Positions 38,201 to 50,400 of a stretch of DNA of 64,000 nt are shown piece by piece. Under the pieces are notes generated by a model. That model had not been told where the DNA came from. It saw only the letters and a program-made list of their open reading frames with translations, and searched no databases. Both the position numbers and the translations under genes were made by a program. Numbering within the stretch: position 1 is the stretch's first letter; each line of letters begins with the position of its first letter. The DNA lies in contig VXBA01003495.1 in the NCBI GenBank assembly GCA_013399895.1, positions 630,897 to 694,896 on the forward strand. The letters are read 5' to 3'. The DNA is from Serilophus lunatus. Its lineage: Eukaryota > Chordata > Aves > Passeriformes > Eurylaimidae.

Positions 38201-41200
38201 TATGTCAGCATGTTAAGTCTATCCTTTGAAGCACTGTCACCTTTCAAAGACTAAAAGAGAATTGTCACTCAGTTTCTTGCACTTATACCATGTAAGGATC
38301 AATTAGAGCAACAATAGGATACACGGAGAAAAGCAGCCAGATAACTCGGCCACAGGAAGAAGTCAAGGTGATGAAAAAGGTTTGAAGACCCTCCTAGGGC
38401 TCTACAGTATCTCTTGACATAAACTCAGCTCTTACCCTTGGTTTTCTTCAAAAGGTGCAAGAAGACTCTGTTAGGTTCAGGTGAGGGCAATGGAAGGTGC
38501 TTATCTGCTGAGCTGGGCCCACTTCAGGGATTTCTGATCCCAGCTGGCTCCACAATTTAAGAGGGATAGGCTACTGAAGTTGCTTCATGGTCCTTAGCAA
38601 GAGAGCAGGAAGGGTGGTGTAGGGCGGTCTAGAGCTGCATTGTGAGCTACGCTCTTTTGTGTTTTTCTTAGTCCCCTGGCTTTGATTGTGCTGGCTCATG
38701 GCAGTGTGTTTTCTGATCCCACCCTGCTGACTTGTGGCCAAGAAAACTTACAGCTCACCTTACCTCTGGGCTGGGAAGGGAATGCTTTGTTCCTGTTGAC
38801 TACCTGGGGTAAGTGAGGGTGGTGTCCACAGGCATTTTTAGCCATATCTTTGAACAGGGCAGAGTTATGCCTGGAATGAGGAGGAAGGAATAGATTTTGA
38901 TGTGAAGTGTTGCTGAGTAGCTTTCAGTGTGTCTTGTATAATCAGGAGGCTGTTTATATGACCCAGCAGCCAAGGGCTTTCACTCAGCACTTAAATATAT
39001 TGAGAGATGCCAGAACCATTTAAAGCTCTTTCTTTTCACTAAACACAATTTTAACTAAAAATACTTATTATGGGGACAAGCACTCCATATGAATATCAGG
39101 ACTTCTAAATGCTATCTGTATTTAGAGCTTCTGGGAAACATATGCTGTTTGTGTACTGCCTGTATATGCAGAAAGAAATAGATGTGAAGTTAGAGCTGCC
39201 TACCAGAAGAGTATTTGGTGAGGAAAAAAGGTTTGTTGTGGGTATCTTTAGCATTACTCTGATTTCTAGAGATTTTTGTTTGCAAATGGTTCCATGGCCT
39301 ATTCTGTGGAAGTATATTTTCAACCATAGACGAAATTCTACAGGCAGAATTTCGCAGAGGGAGCCCATTGTGGAGAATTCCTTCTTGTGATGCTCCACCC
39401 ATAGGGCTGAATTTATCCTCTTGAAGCAGCTCTACTGATGTTGTTAATATTACATGAGGGATTAATTTCCCTTATCTCATTTGCTTCATTTTTAAAGCCA
39501 AAGAGTCCAGGCCAGCCACTCTGAAAGAGTAAACCACCTTATTTCCATTTCTACCTGCAAAACTACAGCAATTAAGCCAGTAAAGAACCTGTCCCACTAT
39601 CCCTAATGGTGGGTCAGATTTTGTGGTCAATGCAGGGCGACTTTCTACAATAAAATAGTCACAACCAGTTCAAAGCTGGATTCAGACTACCTTAGGCTGG
39701 GATATTGAAGGCTGAAGGTATACAGAATCCTCTCCAACTCAAGGATATTAACAGGGGTTGACTACAAGAGGCCTGTATGAGTGATGGCCTGTATATTACC
39801 CACAGCAGTTCAGATGTATAATTTTTAGATGGGTTAATAATGATCAGTAGTCCCACTCCTCACAGATAACAGGTAGCTGTCTAAGCCTGTGTTGGAGGCT
39901 GGTTTGGAGTGTGGGGTACTGCCCTTAAAGTCCTGAGAACTATCATTTCTGAGATAGCCAGAAGATGTGGTGCAGTAAATCCAGAAGCTGTCCCTCCTGT
40001 GATATATATTCCCTCCACCTTCTTGTCAAATGTGGCCGACCTTCATGCCTACAGAACTGCTTGTGCAAAGGTCCATGGCTTTCATGCTCCATTTTACATT
40101 GGCCACATGATACAAGTCTAAATCTTCTAAAAAACGGAATTTTAGCTGCATTTCTTTCACCAACAGGTTGGCAAATATCTTATAAATCACAATGCTAGTA
40201 TCAAAATCCCTGCCAGTGATCAACAGATTTAATCAAGCTTTTAGAGCCTCCAAAAGCAAGTTCCACAGAACCTTGTTCTAATTTATTATTAACTTGCTAT
40301 TAGAAAATGTCATTGAATTAACAGTATTTTCTACAATGCCAAGCACTCAAAACATCTGCAACACCTGCAGACAAATTGTATCTTCTTCTGATCTAGAAAT
40401 ATTTATTTCTTATTGTATGCTGAGAAGAATGGGGAAAGTAACTTGATTATAAAAAAACACTTCAAATCATGTGCACCGTGTAATAGGTCTTACTTTATAC
40501 ATTGACTTTCTTCACATCTGTGCAAATAAAGCCATTGTTACAATGCACAAAGAGCTGTGGCATATAATACATGCAGCTACAAAACCATGAGTGTTGCTAT
40601 GTGTTGAGTCTTTAAATGGAAGTGGCACATCTGCTTTTGGCACAGAAGTGTGAATCAATCCAAGATGTTTATTAAAGGGTAACTAACGACCTGTCCATGC
40701 ACTCTTTCCTCCATCCAGCCTTGTTTTTGTTCTTGCTTTGTTATTGTCCTGGCAGTTAAACATGAGCTCTGTGCATTGAATGTATGTGTTGTTTCTTCAT
40801 GTACAAATAACATAACGTGTCACATAATATTTAACAAGTGTGTCGTGGGGAATGGTTTGGACAAAAGTGCAAGCCAAAATGAGGTGGGGAGGACAGGGCA
40901 AGTACAAACAGCTACAGAACACTGACTGAAAGGTTTATTACTCTGGATAAGACAACTATGTTTCCTAATACTTTCTGAATTAAGGATAAGATCTAGATTT
41001 GATTTCATGTTCTAGTTCTTGGCAATTAATAAGCAAAATTTGCAATAGTAAAGGATGATGAGTATTTTCTTAAAGAATGGAATAGAATGCATTTACTGAA
41101 GGTATTTATGCCTTCCACAACTGGGTGTGTCTGAGGAGGACGATAGGAGCATAAGTCTTTCAGTTCTTGCCTGCATGAATTGAGTAGCGAGGAACTCAAT

Positions 41201-44200
41201 CCAGTATTTGCATTGATCAATACTGGTGCTGCTGGTTGGCCCTTTTTTAGAGCAATTGCTGATATATTTGGCACAACCTGTAACACATTCCTTTCCACTG
41301 ACTGAGGAGCTGTAGGGTCTGCTGTAGAACAGCAGCACAAGGACAACAATACCTTTCACGGGCAGCCTCTACCTGGGCTACCTGCTTAAAGTAGCACTCA
41401 AAAGGCTGGACCTCAGGAAGAAGGCAATGGTTCTAAGTCTTACAGGAGACCCTGGGACATGCAGTACTCCTTATTTTTCTATCAAAAGATGCACAGCAAA
41501 GGGTCCTAGGAGAGGAAATTGCCCAGAGCTAGGTAGGAGGAGCAATCCATTGTTTGACAATGAGAGGCCTACCTTTGATTAACCAGAGATAGAAAATGTT
41601 GTCTTCTTAACTTCCAGGCAGGGAGGTGATAAGAAAGTGATGCTGTTCTTCAAATGCATTTTGGAAACACGATGTGTCCTCTCTGACACTTAAAGGCTCA
41701 CCCATTGGAAAGACAATGTCTCTCTTGTATGATGGCGGTGGAAAATCACAGTTCTAAGAGATGAGGTTGGAAAACAGCCTGGTTGATGGGAGATGTTTAG
41801 GAAAGCTCATTGTGCAGAAGAGGGAACAGAGGCTGCTGGAAGTGTGCCACCCAGTGTTTTATACTTGCACATTTAATTGACTAGACTGACAAACATCTCC
41901 TATAATTGTTAATTTCTTCTTTGTTAAAATGGTCAGGATATTTTAAAAGGTTGATTCCATATGCTTACGTTTCAATGATAATCCTACCTATCAGTTCTGT
42001 CCCTACAGTGTCTAAGATTGCTGTAAATTTTTTAATTGGATTCCCTTTCATATGTAGCTGAAACTTACCTGCATGAGTGACCCAGGCAGATTTTCTCAGC
42101 ACCACAGGACATACCAGGACAGAATTTATACTGCAGGCTAGAATTATCTTGATCAGTTGTTACAGCATCTGGTTAAAATATTTTACCCAGGACAAAAATA
42201 TTAATTAAATTAAAATACCCAGAAAAGTTAAAAAAAAGTAAAAAAAAAAAAAAAGTAATGCTTTCTCCTGTTTATTCCATGCACTGCTATGTTTCTCCTT
42301 TTAATTTAATTTTCTTCCATATGCCTGATAATGGGATGCTGTAGAACTTTTGCAAGTTGCTAGCACCAGCTTTTTGCAGAGTGCCTTGGACAGGTCTCCT
42401 CATTTCCATTTCATTTTGTCTTTCTATGGCTGGCACATATTGTTATTTAAATAAATGCTTTTGAACTCAGATTTTTTTTAATGCAAATGTGTGCTGCTTC
42501 CCTTTTGAACTGAAACCATCAACATTTTTCCTCTGTGAAAAGTAGGATAAAGAGTAATATTTGCAGGGCCAAAACTGGGATTGGGATGTTAGTTTTCTGT
42601 GAATTTAAGCTAAAAAAAGGGAGGGACATAAAATGGTGAAGTATCAAAATATTGGCTCAATCTTCCTTCTACTCAAGACATGATTAAAGCAGTTTTGTAT
42701 CTTTTAAAGAACAGCTGAGGTAGGGAAGGTGCCAAGACACAGCAGACCAGTCACACTACCTCAAGGCATTCTGTGTAAGACACTTAGGAGAATACACACA
42801 GAAGTGAGAGACACTATATGCCTCCAGCAATCTTAGGGTGCTCTGTACCATCCTTCCTTTTGAAGGTTATGACTGATTTTAATTTGAAAATAGCTGTCCT
42901 CTCATTTTTGATTTTTTGGAAGCTGTCTACCAGGAACCATAGGCTGAATTTACAGAACAATTTAGAGGGAAGTAACAGGTAAGAAAGTAACAAAGAACAG
43001 ACCCTTGATTCCCCTTAGCTCATACTGCATTCTCTTCAGGCTTTTCTTTTAGCTATAATGTCTAGAAATGTACTTTTAAAAAAATATGTGAGTTGTGGAA
43101 GTTCTCCAGTAATCAAGCCTCCTGAAACTGGAGCTTTCTGCTCATCAAACATTAAAAGATACGCAAAACACCACATCCCAAGCCTCAGCATCAAAAGGGT
43201 TGGTAACACCTGAGTTACATCCATCCCTGATCTCTGCCAGATGAAGAGGCGTGTGATACTGAAGCATGTGGACTGTCTCACCCCTTCTCCCATTGGACAA
43301 GCATCCATCTCACAGGAAGAAATGCCACAGTCCATGCCCAGTAGCACCCTTGCCAGCGAGATTAGCAAACAGACCTCAGAGACTGAGCTCCCTTTTCAAT
43401 CACAGAAGCTGTTGCTTTCTCTCAGTGTCAGTGGTTGTTGTTCCAGCCCAGTCTTTCTGCATGTTATTCCTGGACTAACGAAAACTTGAAGTGCTGCTTG
43501 CCCTGGAATACTAAATTTATGGATGAGGAGACAACTTCAGCCTGCCAGGTGATAATTTGGCACCCTTATGTCAGTGCTAAAATCCCTACAGCTGTAAATA
43601 TTTATTGGATACGAAATATACTCCAGCTAACACATTGTCATGTGAATAAATCTAACCTTAAATAAAACATGTGCACTCTATATAAAATTCTTGCTTCTTG
43701 CTCTGAGCATTCTCAGTTTAATACAGCTATTCAGAAGTACAGCAATCCACGGCGTGCCTTGATTTCTTCTCTAATACAGTGTGTTGCTTCTTGTATTTCA
43801 CCTCTTACAGCTTTTGCAAAGTTTTGATTTGATAGGACAAGCACAGTGAGGGCATTAGGACCAAGAGAAAGACGCACACGTTGCTCTGTATTATGTCTGG
43901 CAAAGTGCTTCCTGACTGAGTGCAGCAGTTATGTGTGAAACAAAGTCAGGGACCGACTAGTTCTCATCTGTTGATCACAGTTAAGTGGAAGCCTCTGAAC
44001 GGGGGAGAGCTGTCAGACCTGCTTTCAGAGATACAGTGCTTCAATCCAGGCAGCAAATGAAAACTTTGAAGAAGAAGGATCTGATCTGGAAGGAAACTAT
44101 ACGAAGCGGGCTTACTTTTGACTAATTATTTTGAAAGGAGAAAAAATTCAAAGCTTTAGTTACTCTTTTAATCAGCAAAAGCTGCGCTTTCCTAACTAAG

Positions 44201-44278
44201 CTGGGACTCTGTATACTAAAGGATCTACTTTATCCCACTGGACCCATGCTACATTTTAATATAGTAAGTACAATATTA
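35201..44278. other. Intergenic region between CYP2 and GALNT15
   Basis: The flanking genes are transcribed away from each other, and this 9 kb lies between their 5' ends. I recognise no exon. Visible local features are an imperfect hairpin at 36442-36517 (GTGAAAAG...TTCATGA against TCATGAACTTTTCAC) and an A-rich run at 42229-42254. Two minus-strand frames (36252-35971 and about 37395-37219) read somewhat like protein but match nothing I know. Distal promoters of either gene could lie here. Confidence 0.5.
42229..42254. repeat. Poly(A) low-complexity run
   Basis: Two A runs are interrupted by GT. There is no retrotransposed gene body directly upstream that I can recognise, so I call it simple sequence only. 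Confidence 0.7.
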
Positions 44279-44471
44279 ATAGGAATGTTGTGTTTTTTTC
44301 TGTAAATTGAGGGGAAAGCATGAAACGGCATCAGTGAAATGTGAGGGGAGCGAAAAAATCCTCTTGGCAGATAGTGAAAACCAGGGCTTTTGTGCAACCC
44401 GAGGACTGGAATCTGAGGAAGACTGAAGTGATATTTAACATGACCATCTGTATCATTTTGTCACCAACAGT
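44279..44471 (+). promoter_or_regulatory. Likely 5' UTR or upstream sequence of GALNT15
   Basis: There is no coding sequence. The bases just before the ATG (TTTTGTCACCAACAG then T-ATG) end in a plausible splice acceptor. The first coding exon may therefore be preceded by a separate 5' UTR exon. The true transcription start is not visible. Confidence 0.35.
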
Positions 44472-47400
44472 ATGTTCTTGAGGAAGAAGTGCAGATATGG
44501 ATCACGTAAGCTGCAGTTTCTGTTGCTGTTTCTGATGCTGGGCTTTTTGCTGCTGATGGTTACGACGCTGAATCCACCACCCAGCAACCCAAGCAAGGAA
44601 GGGACTTTCCAGCCTGTGGAGCTCAAGCCCCGGGAAGGCTATCAGATGGACTTTGCGGAGACCCAAGAGATGCTGGAGACCCAGGAGGAGAGCCAGCAGT
44701 ACTACCCTTTGGACGGCCTATCGCCTTTCATCTCCTTGCGGGAGGACGAGCTGATCGCGGCCGTCGTGTCGCCCGCGGGCAAGAGGAACCACAGCAGGGC
44801 CAGGAAGGGCTATCGCGTGGTGAAGCAGCAGAGCCGGCGGCCGGAGGGGAAGGAGCCCGAGTCGCTGCCGCTGTCCCTGCCCCTGCAGGCCGGGCAGGGG
44901 GCTGCTGCGGGGGAGCGGCCGCTCGGCCTGGAAACCCACGGCTTTAACGAGGTGCTCAGCGAGCGGATCGCGCTGCGCAGGGACCTGCCCGAGGTACGAC
45001 ACCCGTTGTAAGTAAAACAACCTATTTCACTTCTGGGGCAAAACCTGCCTCCTTCCCCGCCGCCGCGACCCCCCGCACCTCTGCTCCTCTGAACTCCGCA
45101 CCACTCCTCCTCTAAACCCCGCGTCTTTCCCGTCAAACTCCCCGCTCCGGGTCGGCACAGCGCTTTTCCCAGCGCCGCGTGGGGAACACAGCCCGTTCCT
45201 CAGAGCCGGGGACGCCCTCAGCCTCCCTCCCAAGGCGCTTCAAGCCCTCGGGAGCCAGCGGGCGGCAAAGGTGGAAGGGGGCGCGAGGTGTGGAGGTGAC
45301 AGCTACGGCCTCCCGGGTCAGAAAGAGCAGCCGAGAGCAGCTCCGCCGCCCCTCCCGCCCCCCACCGCCCCATCCCCGGCGCCGCCGCGCCCTGAGGGCG
45401 AGCGGGCGGCAGCGCCCCCCGGCGGCGCCGCCGGGGCGGGGGGGGGGGGGGGGAAGCCGGGCNTGTCCGTCTGTCCGTCTGTCCGTCTGCTGGGCACCCG
45501 CGCCGGACTGCCGAGCGGGAGAAGTGGCTGCCTTCCTCGGCTAGGCCCCGGGCTCAGCCCGAGTGCCAGGGATATGATGGGCCAAGTGCCTGCCAAGTGA
45601 TAAAGGAGTCAGGAGTTGGGGCTTTCAAGCTCTTTTAGAACAAAAGTGGACCTCGCTCCGCAGTGGTGCGGCCTCACTTTGAATATTGTGTGCAGTTTTG
45701 GGCGCCGCAATATAAACAAAAAAAAGTTAAGCTATTAGAGAGCATCAGAAGGAGAGCAGCAAAGATGGTGAAGGGCCAAGGGCAGAAGTCACACAAGGAG
45801 CAGCCGAGGTCACTTGGTCTGATCAGGGAAGGGGAAAGCCTGAGAGGAGAGCTCATTGCAATCTTCAACTTCCTTGTGAGGGAAACAGGATAGGCGGGTA
45901 CTTCTCTTTTCTCTCAGGACCTGAGGGAATGGCCTCAAGTTATGTCAGGGAGGGTTTAGGTTGGGTATTAGAAAAGGTTCTTCATCCAGAGGGTAGTTGG
46001 GTGCTGGAACGAGGCTCCCCAGGGCAGTGGTCACAGCACCACGCCTGGCAGGGTTCAAGAAGCATTTGAACAATACTCTCATGCACTCTTGGGGACAGTC
46101 CTGTGCAGGCCCAGGAGTTGGACTCGATGATCCTTGTGGGTTCCTTCCAACTCAGAATATTCTGTGATTCTGTGACAAACATGGAAATAAATCTCCTGGG
46201 AGAGAAGAAGGCAGATATCAATGCATCTGATCAGAGCTGCCAGAACCCCCATACCTGGCAGCAGCCACTGCCAACGAGTGATGTGTTTGAAGCCTGGAGA
46301 CTAAAGAGTCAGTGCCCCAGCAGGCCAGGAGAGGCAGCTCACCACACTCCTTAAAAAAGCATCTGAGGTCTACTATCTACTATCAAGCTGCCCCAGGGGA
46401 GGTTCAGGTCGGACATTAGGAGGAATTTCTTCACATAAAGGGCAATTAAACATTGGAATGAACTTCCCAGGGAGGTGGTGGAGCCACTGTCCCTGGAGGT
46501 GTTTAAGGAAAGACTGGGCATGGCATATAGTGCCATGGTCTCGTTGACAAGGTGGTGATCAGTCAAAGCTTGGACGTGGTGATTTCAGAGATTTTTTTCC
46601 AACTTAAATGGTTCTGTGATGTGCTTCCCTGCCCAGGGGAGAGGGAAAGTATGTGGGTGGGCGTCTTTACTTCTTGCCTCTGGTAACAAAAGCTATTGTA
46701 GCTTTCCCCCGGGACACAGTGGAAAGATGCAACAGAAAACATTTTAAGTAAGACACAATAATTTTGCTTTCTAGTGTTCTTTTTTATATGTTTAAAAACA
46801 TCTGGCAGCTCTAATTTAAGGGCACAATCTTAAAGAAAGAGAAATGAAGCAGTGTTTTCTATACTTGGTGACTAGGCTCAGTGTTAATTTGGGTAATTCC
46901 ATTAAATAATGAGATACTGATATTATTTCAGTTATTTTTTGGCATGCAGCACTGGCAACTCTTTGAACTATGTAATGTTCAAAGGAGGAATGACGACCCT
47001 GGTTTACTGCCTATGATGTGAGCCAAGGAACAGTTTTACTTTGGCAGCTGAAAGACCATCCAATAAGAGACAGGTTTAGTTAATACCAATCTCAGTAAGA
47101 TTTAAGCCATGGTCCCAGAGCTCTTGGATGGATTTTGCTGTCTCACTAGTTACAGCCTAAAGAGCTGTCAACACCACAGCTTACAGAGCTCAGACTGAAA
47201 CCCCAGATCTCAACATGTGAGGCTGGTCTAAATCCAGACCATAAACCTGCAGCACATCTCTAAGCCAGTCCTGTCCTTTGTAATACACAAACGACAGTAG
47301 TATTTTTAGATGTAATTCAGTCTGGAGGCCTGTCTCACAACTATGTCAGTCCAGTTTTACAGCAGTGCAAAATGAGAGCGACCCAGAATCAGATTGTCTA

Positions 47401-50400
47401 TATCTCTATTCTGTTTGAATAGTGTTGTTCATAATAATGTTTGTTATTATTTAGAGGGAAGCCAACCAGTTAGAGACATTTCAGTGAGTTAGCTCCATGG
47501 ACTGTCTCTCTCATTTCACTTGAAATTGGATGACAAATTCTTCACAGCAGAAAAAGCTCATCCTGAGGCACCTTCATCCCTCAAAGTACTTTTTGTTGCT
47601 ATTAGCTGGTCCAGCTGCGATTGACACCCTCCTGGGACACCCAAATCAAGTCTGCCATTGTGACTTTTACCATGGGGGTTCTGCCCAAAGAAAAAGATCT
47701 CTTGGGCCTGAGTGTCAAACCTATCCAGCCAAAAGAAACTCACAATGCATCTGCAAACGTTTTACCGTTTCATTACAAAAGTATAGCTTCTACTGGAGTG
47801 CTGCTGGGAGCTGAATCTCAATGAGACATTTTCCTGAAGGCGAGTGGGAGTCAGTGCCTTTGCTGTGTCAGAATTGCTCTCTGTTCAGTGCTGCATGCGA
47901 CAATTCCTTGTTTTTCACAAATTGGATTGAATCACTATGTCTCATATCAGTCACAGCCCTGATTTTTTGAAATGTCAATTTTTGATGGACAGTCTATGAA
48001 ACTGCTCCAAATTACAGGGAAGGTATTTCTGTATACCAGTACCCTTTTGCATTTTTCTGAAGATTAGATATCTATATTGCAAGTCTTTGCCAATCTCCAT
48101 GGCAACTAAGCACTTGCCACCAAGGTTGTGTATTCAAGTACAGTTATTTTCAGTTCTTTTCCAATTAAGATTTCACAACAGCCTTATTTTCTTCCTATAG
48201 CCACGGTACTAGCAACAAGATGTTGTAATATTGTGGTGCAAAATGTAGGTGTTAATATCTATAGAATGTCTCTGGTTAGAAGTTGCTTGATAGTAAGAGG
48301 ACTGCCTCAGATCTTCGCTTTTCTTAATTACCTCTAGGTTATTCTGCTTCAACATATTCACTGCCAGGTCAGAAGATAATTCTTTTCTGCATCCTGCTGA
48401 AAATAGAAACAATTATCCCATATGAAATTGTGAGAAAACAGCATTATTTATTATAGAAAATTAGTAAACCCAGGACAACATAGATTCATCATAGTGTAAA
48501 AATCATCGAGAAAATTTGCCTGTCTGTACAAAAACCCCTCAACCTTAATGTGAAATATTAAGAACTGTAACATTTTACTATTTTTCGCTATTCCAATTCT
48601 GCTTATTTTAAATTTATATTCCTAGAAGCGTACCTATAATATTCATTTAAACATATTTGTAATTAAATCATTGAGGCTATGGATTCTCTTAAATGATTAG
48701 CAGCTTTGTGTCTGGATAGTGTCTAGCAGCATAGGGCCTCAGTCTATGAAAGGGAGCATGAAGTAAAATCCTAATAAACATAGCAACATTAAAATTATAT
48801 CCCTTACATGAGCATCTGCTGAGTAGCTAATTGTTAACAACCACTGTAAAATCTCTACAATGATTTGCTTGGCAATACAAAAATGTTGAAATAACAATGG
48901 GCGACATTCAGCCAATTCTGTAATTCCTTGAAGAAATTCTTCCTGCTGGAGATTAAATGAGTTAGGGCACTGAATGACTGTTACTTCGGAAATTAAAAGA
49001 TTTTAAAATGTATTTTTCTAATTTGAGCAAAGCAGATCTAATATAAGCAAGGCCGATACATAGACACCGTCTTTGCATTTCTACAATGGGCGTTTGAAGG
49101 CATTTTCTGGAAAATGTGCATCCTCACACCAGGAGAGCATGTCCTGTGTCTCTGAACTAGGACTGGTACATCAGAAAACACTTTCTGTCATGAATGTGAT
49201 TTGTAGGTCCTTTGCTTACATTTAGGAAACAGCCATTGTTCTATGAGGGTATATATTTTTCATATGCTGTTACTGTGAGGATGAAAAGGAAGGGGTTTTC
49301 ATCTTTAAATGCTTGACTTGTCAAAGAAGTATCTAATTCATAGTAATTTTGATGAAAGTTTTTTCAATGTCTTGGGTGAAGTCCTGGCCTTGTGGAAAAT
49401 TGAGGAGCCATGGGCTCCAACTCCACTCTGGAGCATCTCTAGGAATGCCATGAGGTGACCCATGCAGCCAAGTGTCTTGCAGTAGGTTGTGTCAGTCCCT
49501 GAATTTGTAAAGTAATAGCAGAAAATGGTACAGAGAGAATCTGTCCAATTGGGAGCCTCATTCATCGGTGACTGTTTTTCACTGGAAAAAGCAACCTTTT
49601 CAAAATTTATAGTGAAAATACATTTACATTTACTTTCTTAAATTACCTCTTTAAATTACCGGTTTTGTATTCATGGTCCAAGTAAGGATCCATTTTTTTC
49701 CTCTAGAGGACTGAAATGTTGGCTTCACTCGCTAGGATCTTGGTCAGGTAGTCCACAGGTACACTGCTCTGTTGTTCAGATGAGCTTTTTTATTTGTTAG
49801 TCTTAATGGTACTGCATTTCAGTTTGCTCTTTTTTCTGTTACTTGAGAAAATGTGAAAATGGGTAGAGATTGACTGACTTGCTTATCCCCCTGTTTGCTC
49901 TATCTAATTGTATTTTTGTTTTTTCTTTGCTCTCTGGACAATTTCTGTTTGAGCTCTGGTTTTTGAGGCGGCCAGAGCAGAAAAAAAACTGTACCAGAAC
50001 ACCGCAAAATTCTCCTATTTTTGTATTTTGTTTTTTATAGTGTCATTCCCATATTTTTGCTTTGTATTCCAGTTTTTGATACCTCCAAATGGATACGTCC
50101 CTGGATACCTCCTTTGGATACCTCCTTGGACACTTCCTATGCTTAGAAGTGAGCTGAGATTTTAGCTGCTTTCCACCCCCAATGAAAGTTTAAGTGTTGC
50201 TTACGACTTTGCTCTGAGAAAAAAGTAGCCAATTGTACCAGTGTTTCCAGTGTCTTCCTCATTTGATCTCATGCAGGTGCCTACAGCAAAAATATGACTC
50301 CAGTCTGCCTACTGCTAGTGTCATCATCTGTTTCCATGATGAGGCCTGGTCTACTCTGCTGAGAACTGTGCACAGCATCATGGACACAGCCCCAAAGGCC

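Noticed and set aside
41026..41359. Two overlapping minus-strand frames with a signal-peptide-like start and several cysteines
   Set aside because: The frames disagree, no cysteine pattern of a known secreted family fits, and no splice or poly(A) context supports a gene.
43036..43368. A minus-strand hydrophobic frame of 110 codons that faintly recalls a vomeronasal-type receptor fragment
   Set aside because: The resemblance is a few residues only, spacing between the supposed segments is wrong, and the opposite strand is equally open.
45663..45893. A host gene of 76 codons in GALNT15 intron 1
   Set aside because: The peptide is the reverse-transcriptase C-terminal end of a CR1 LINE.
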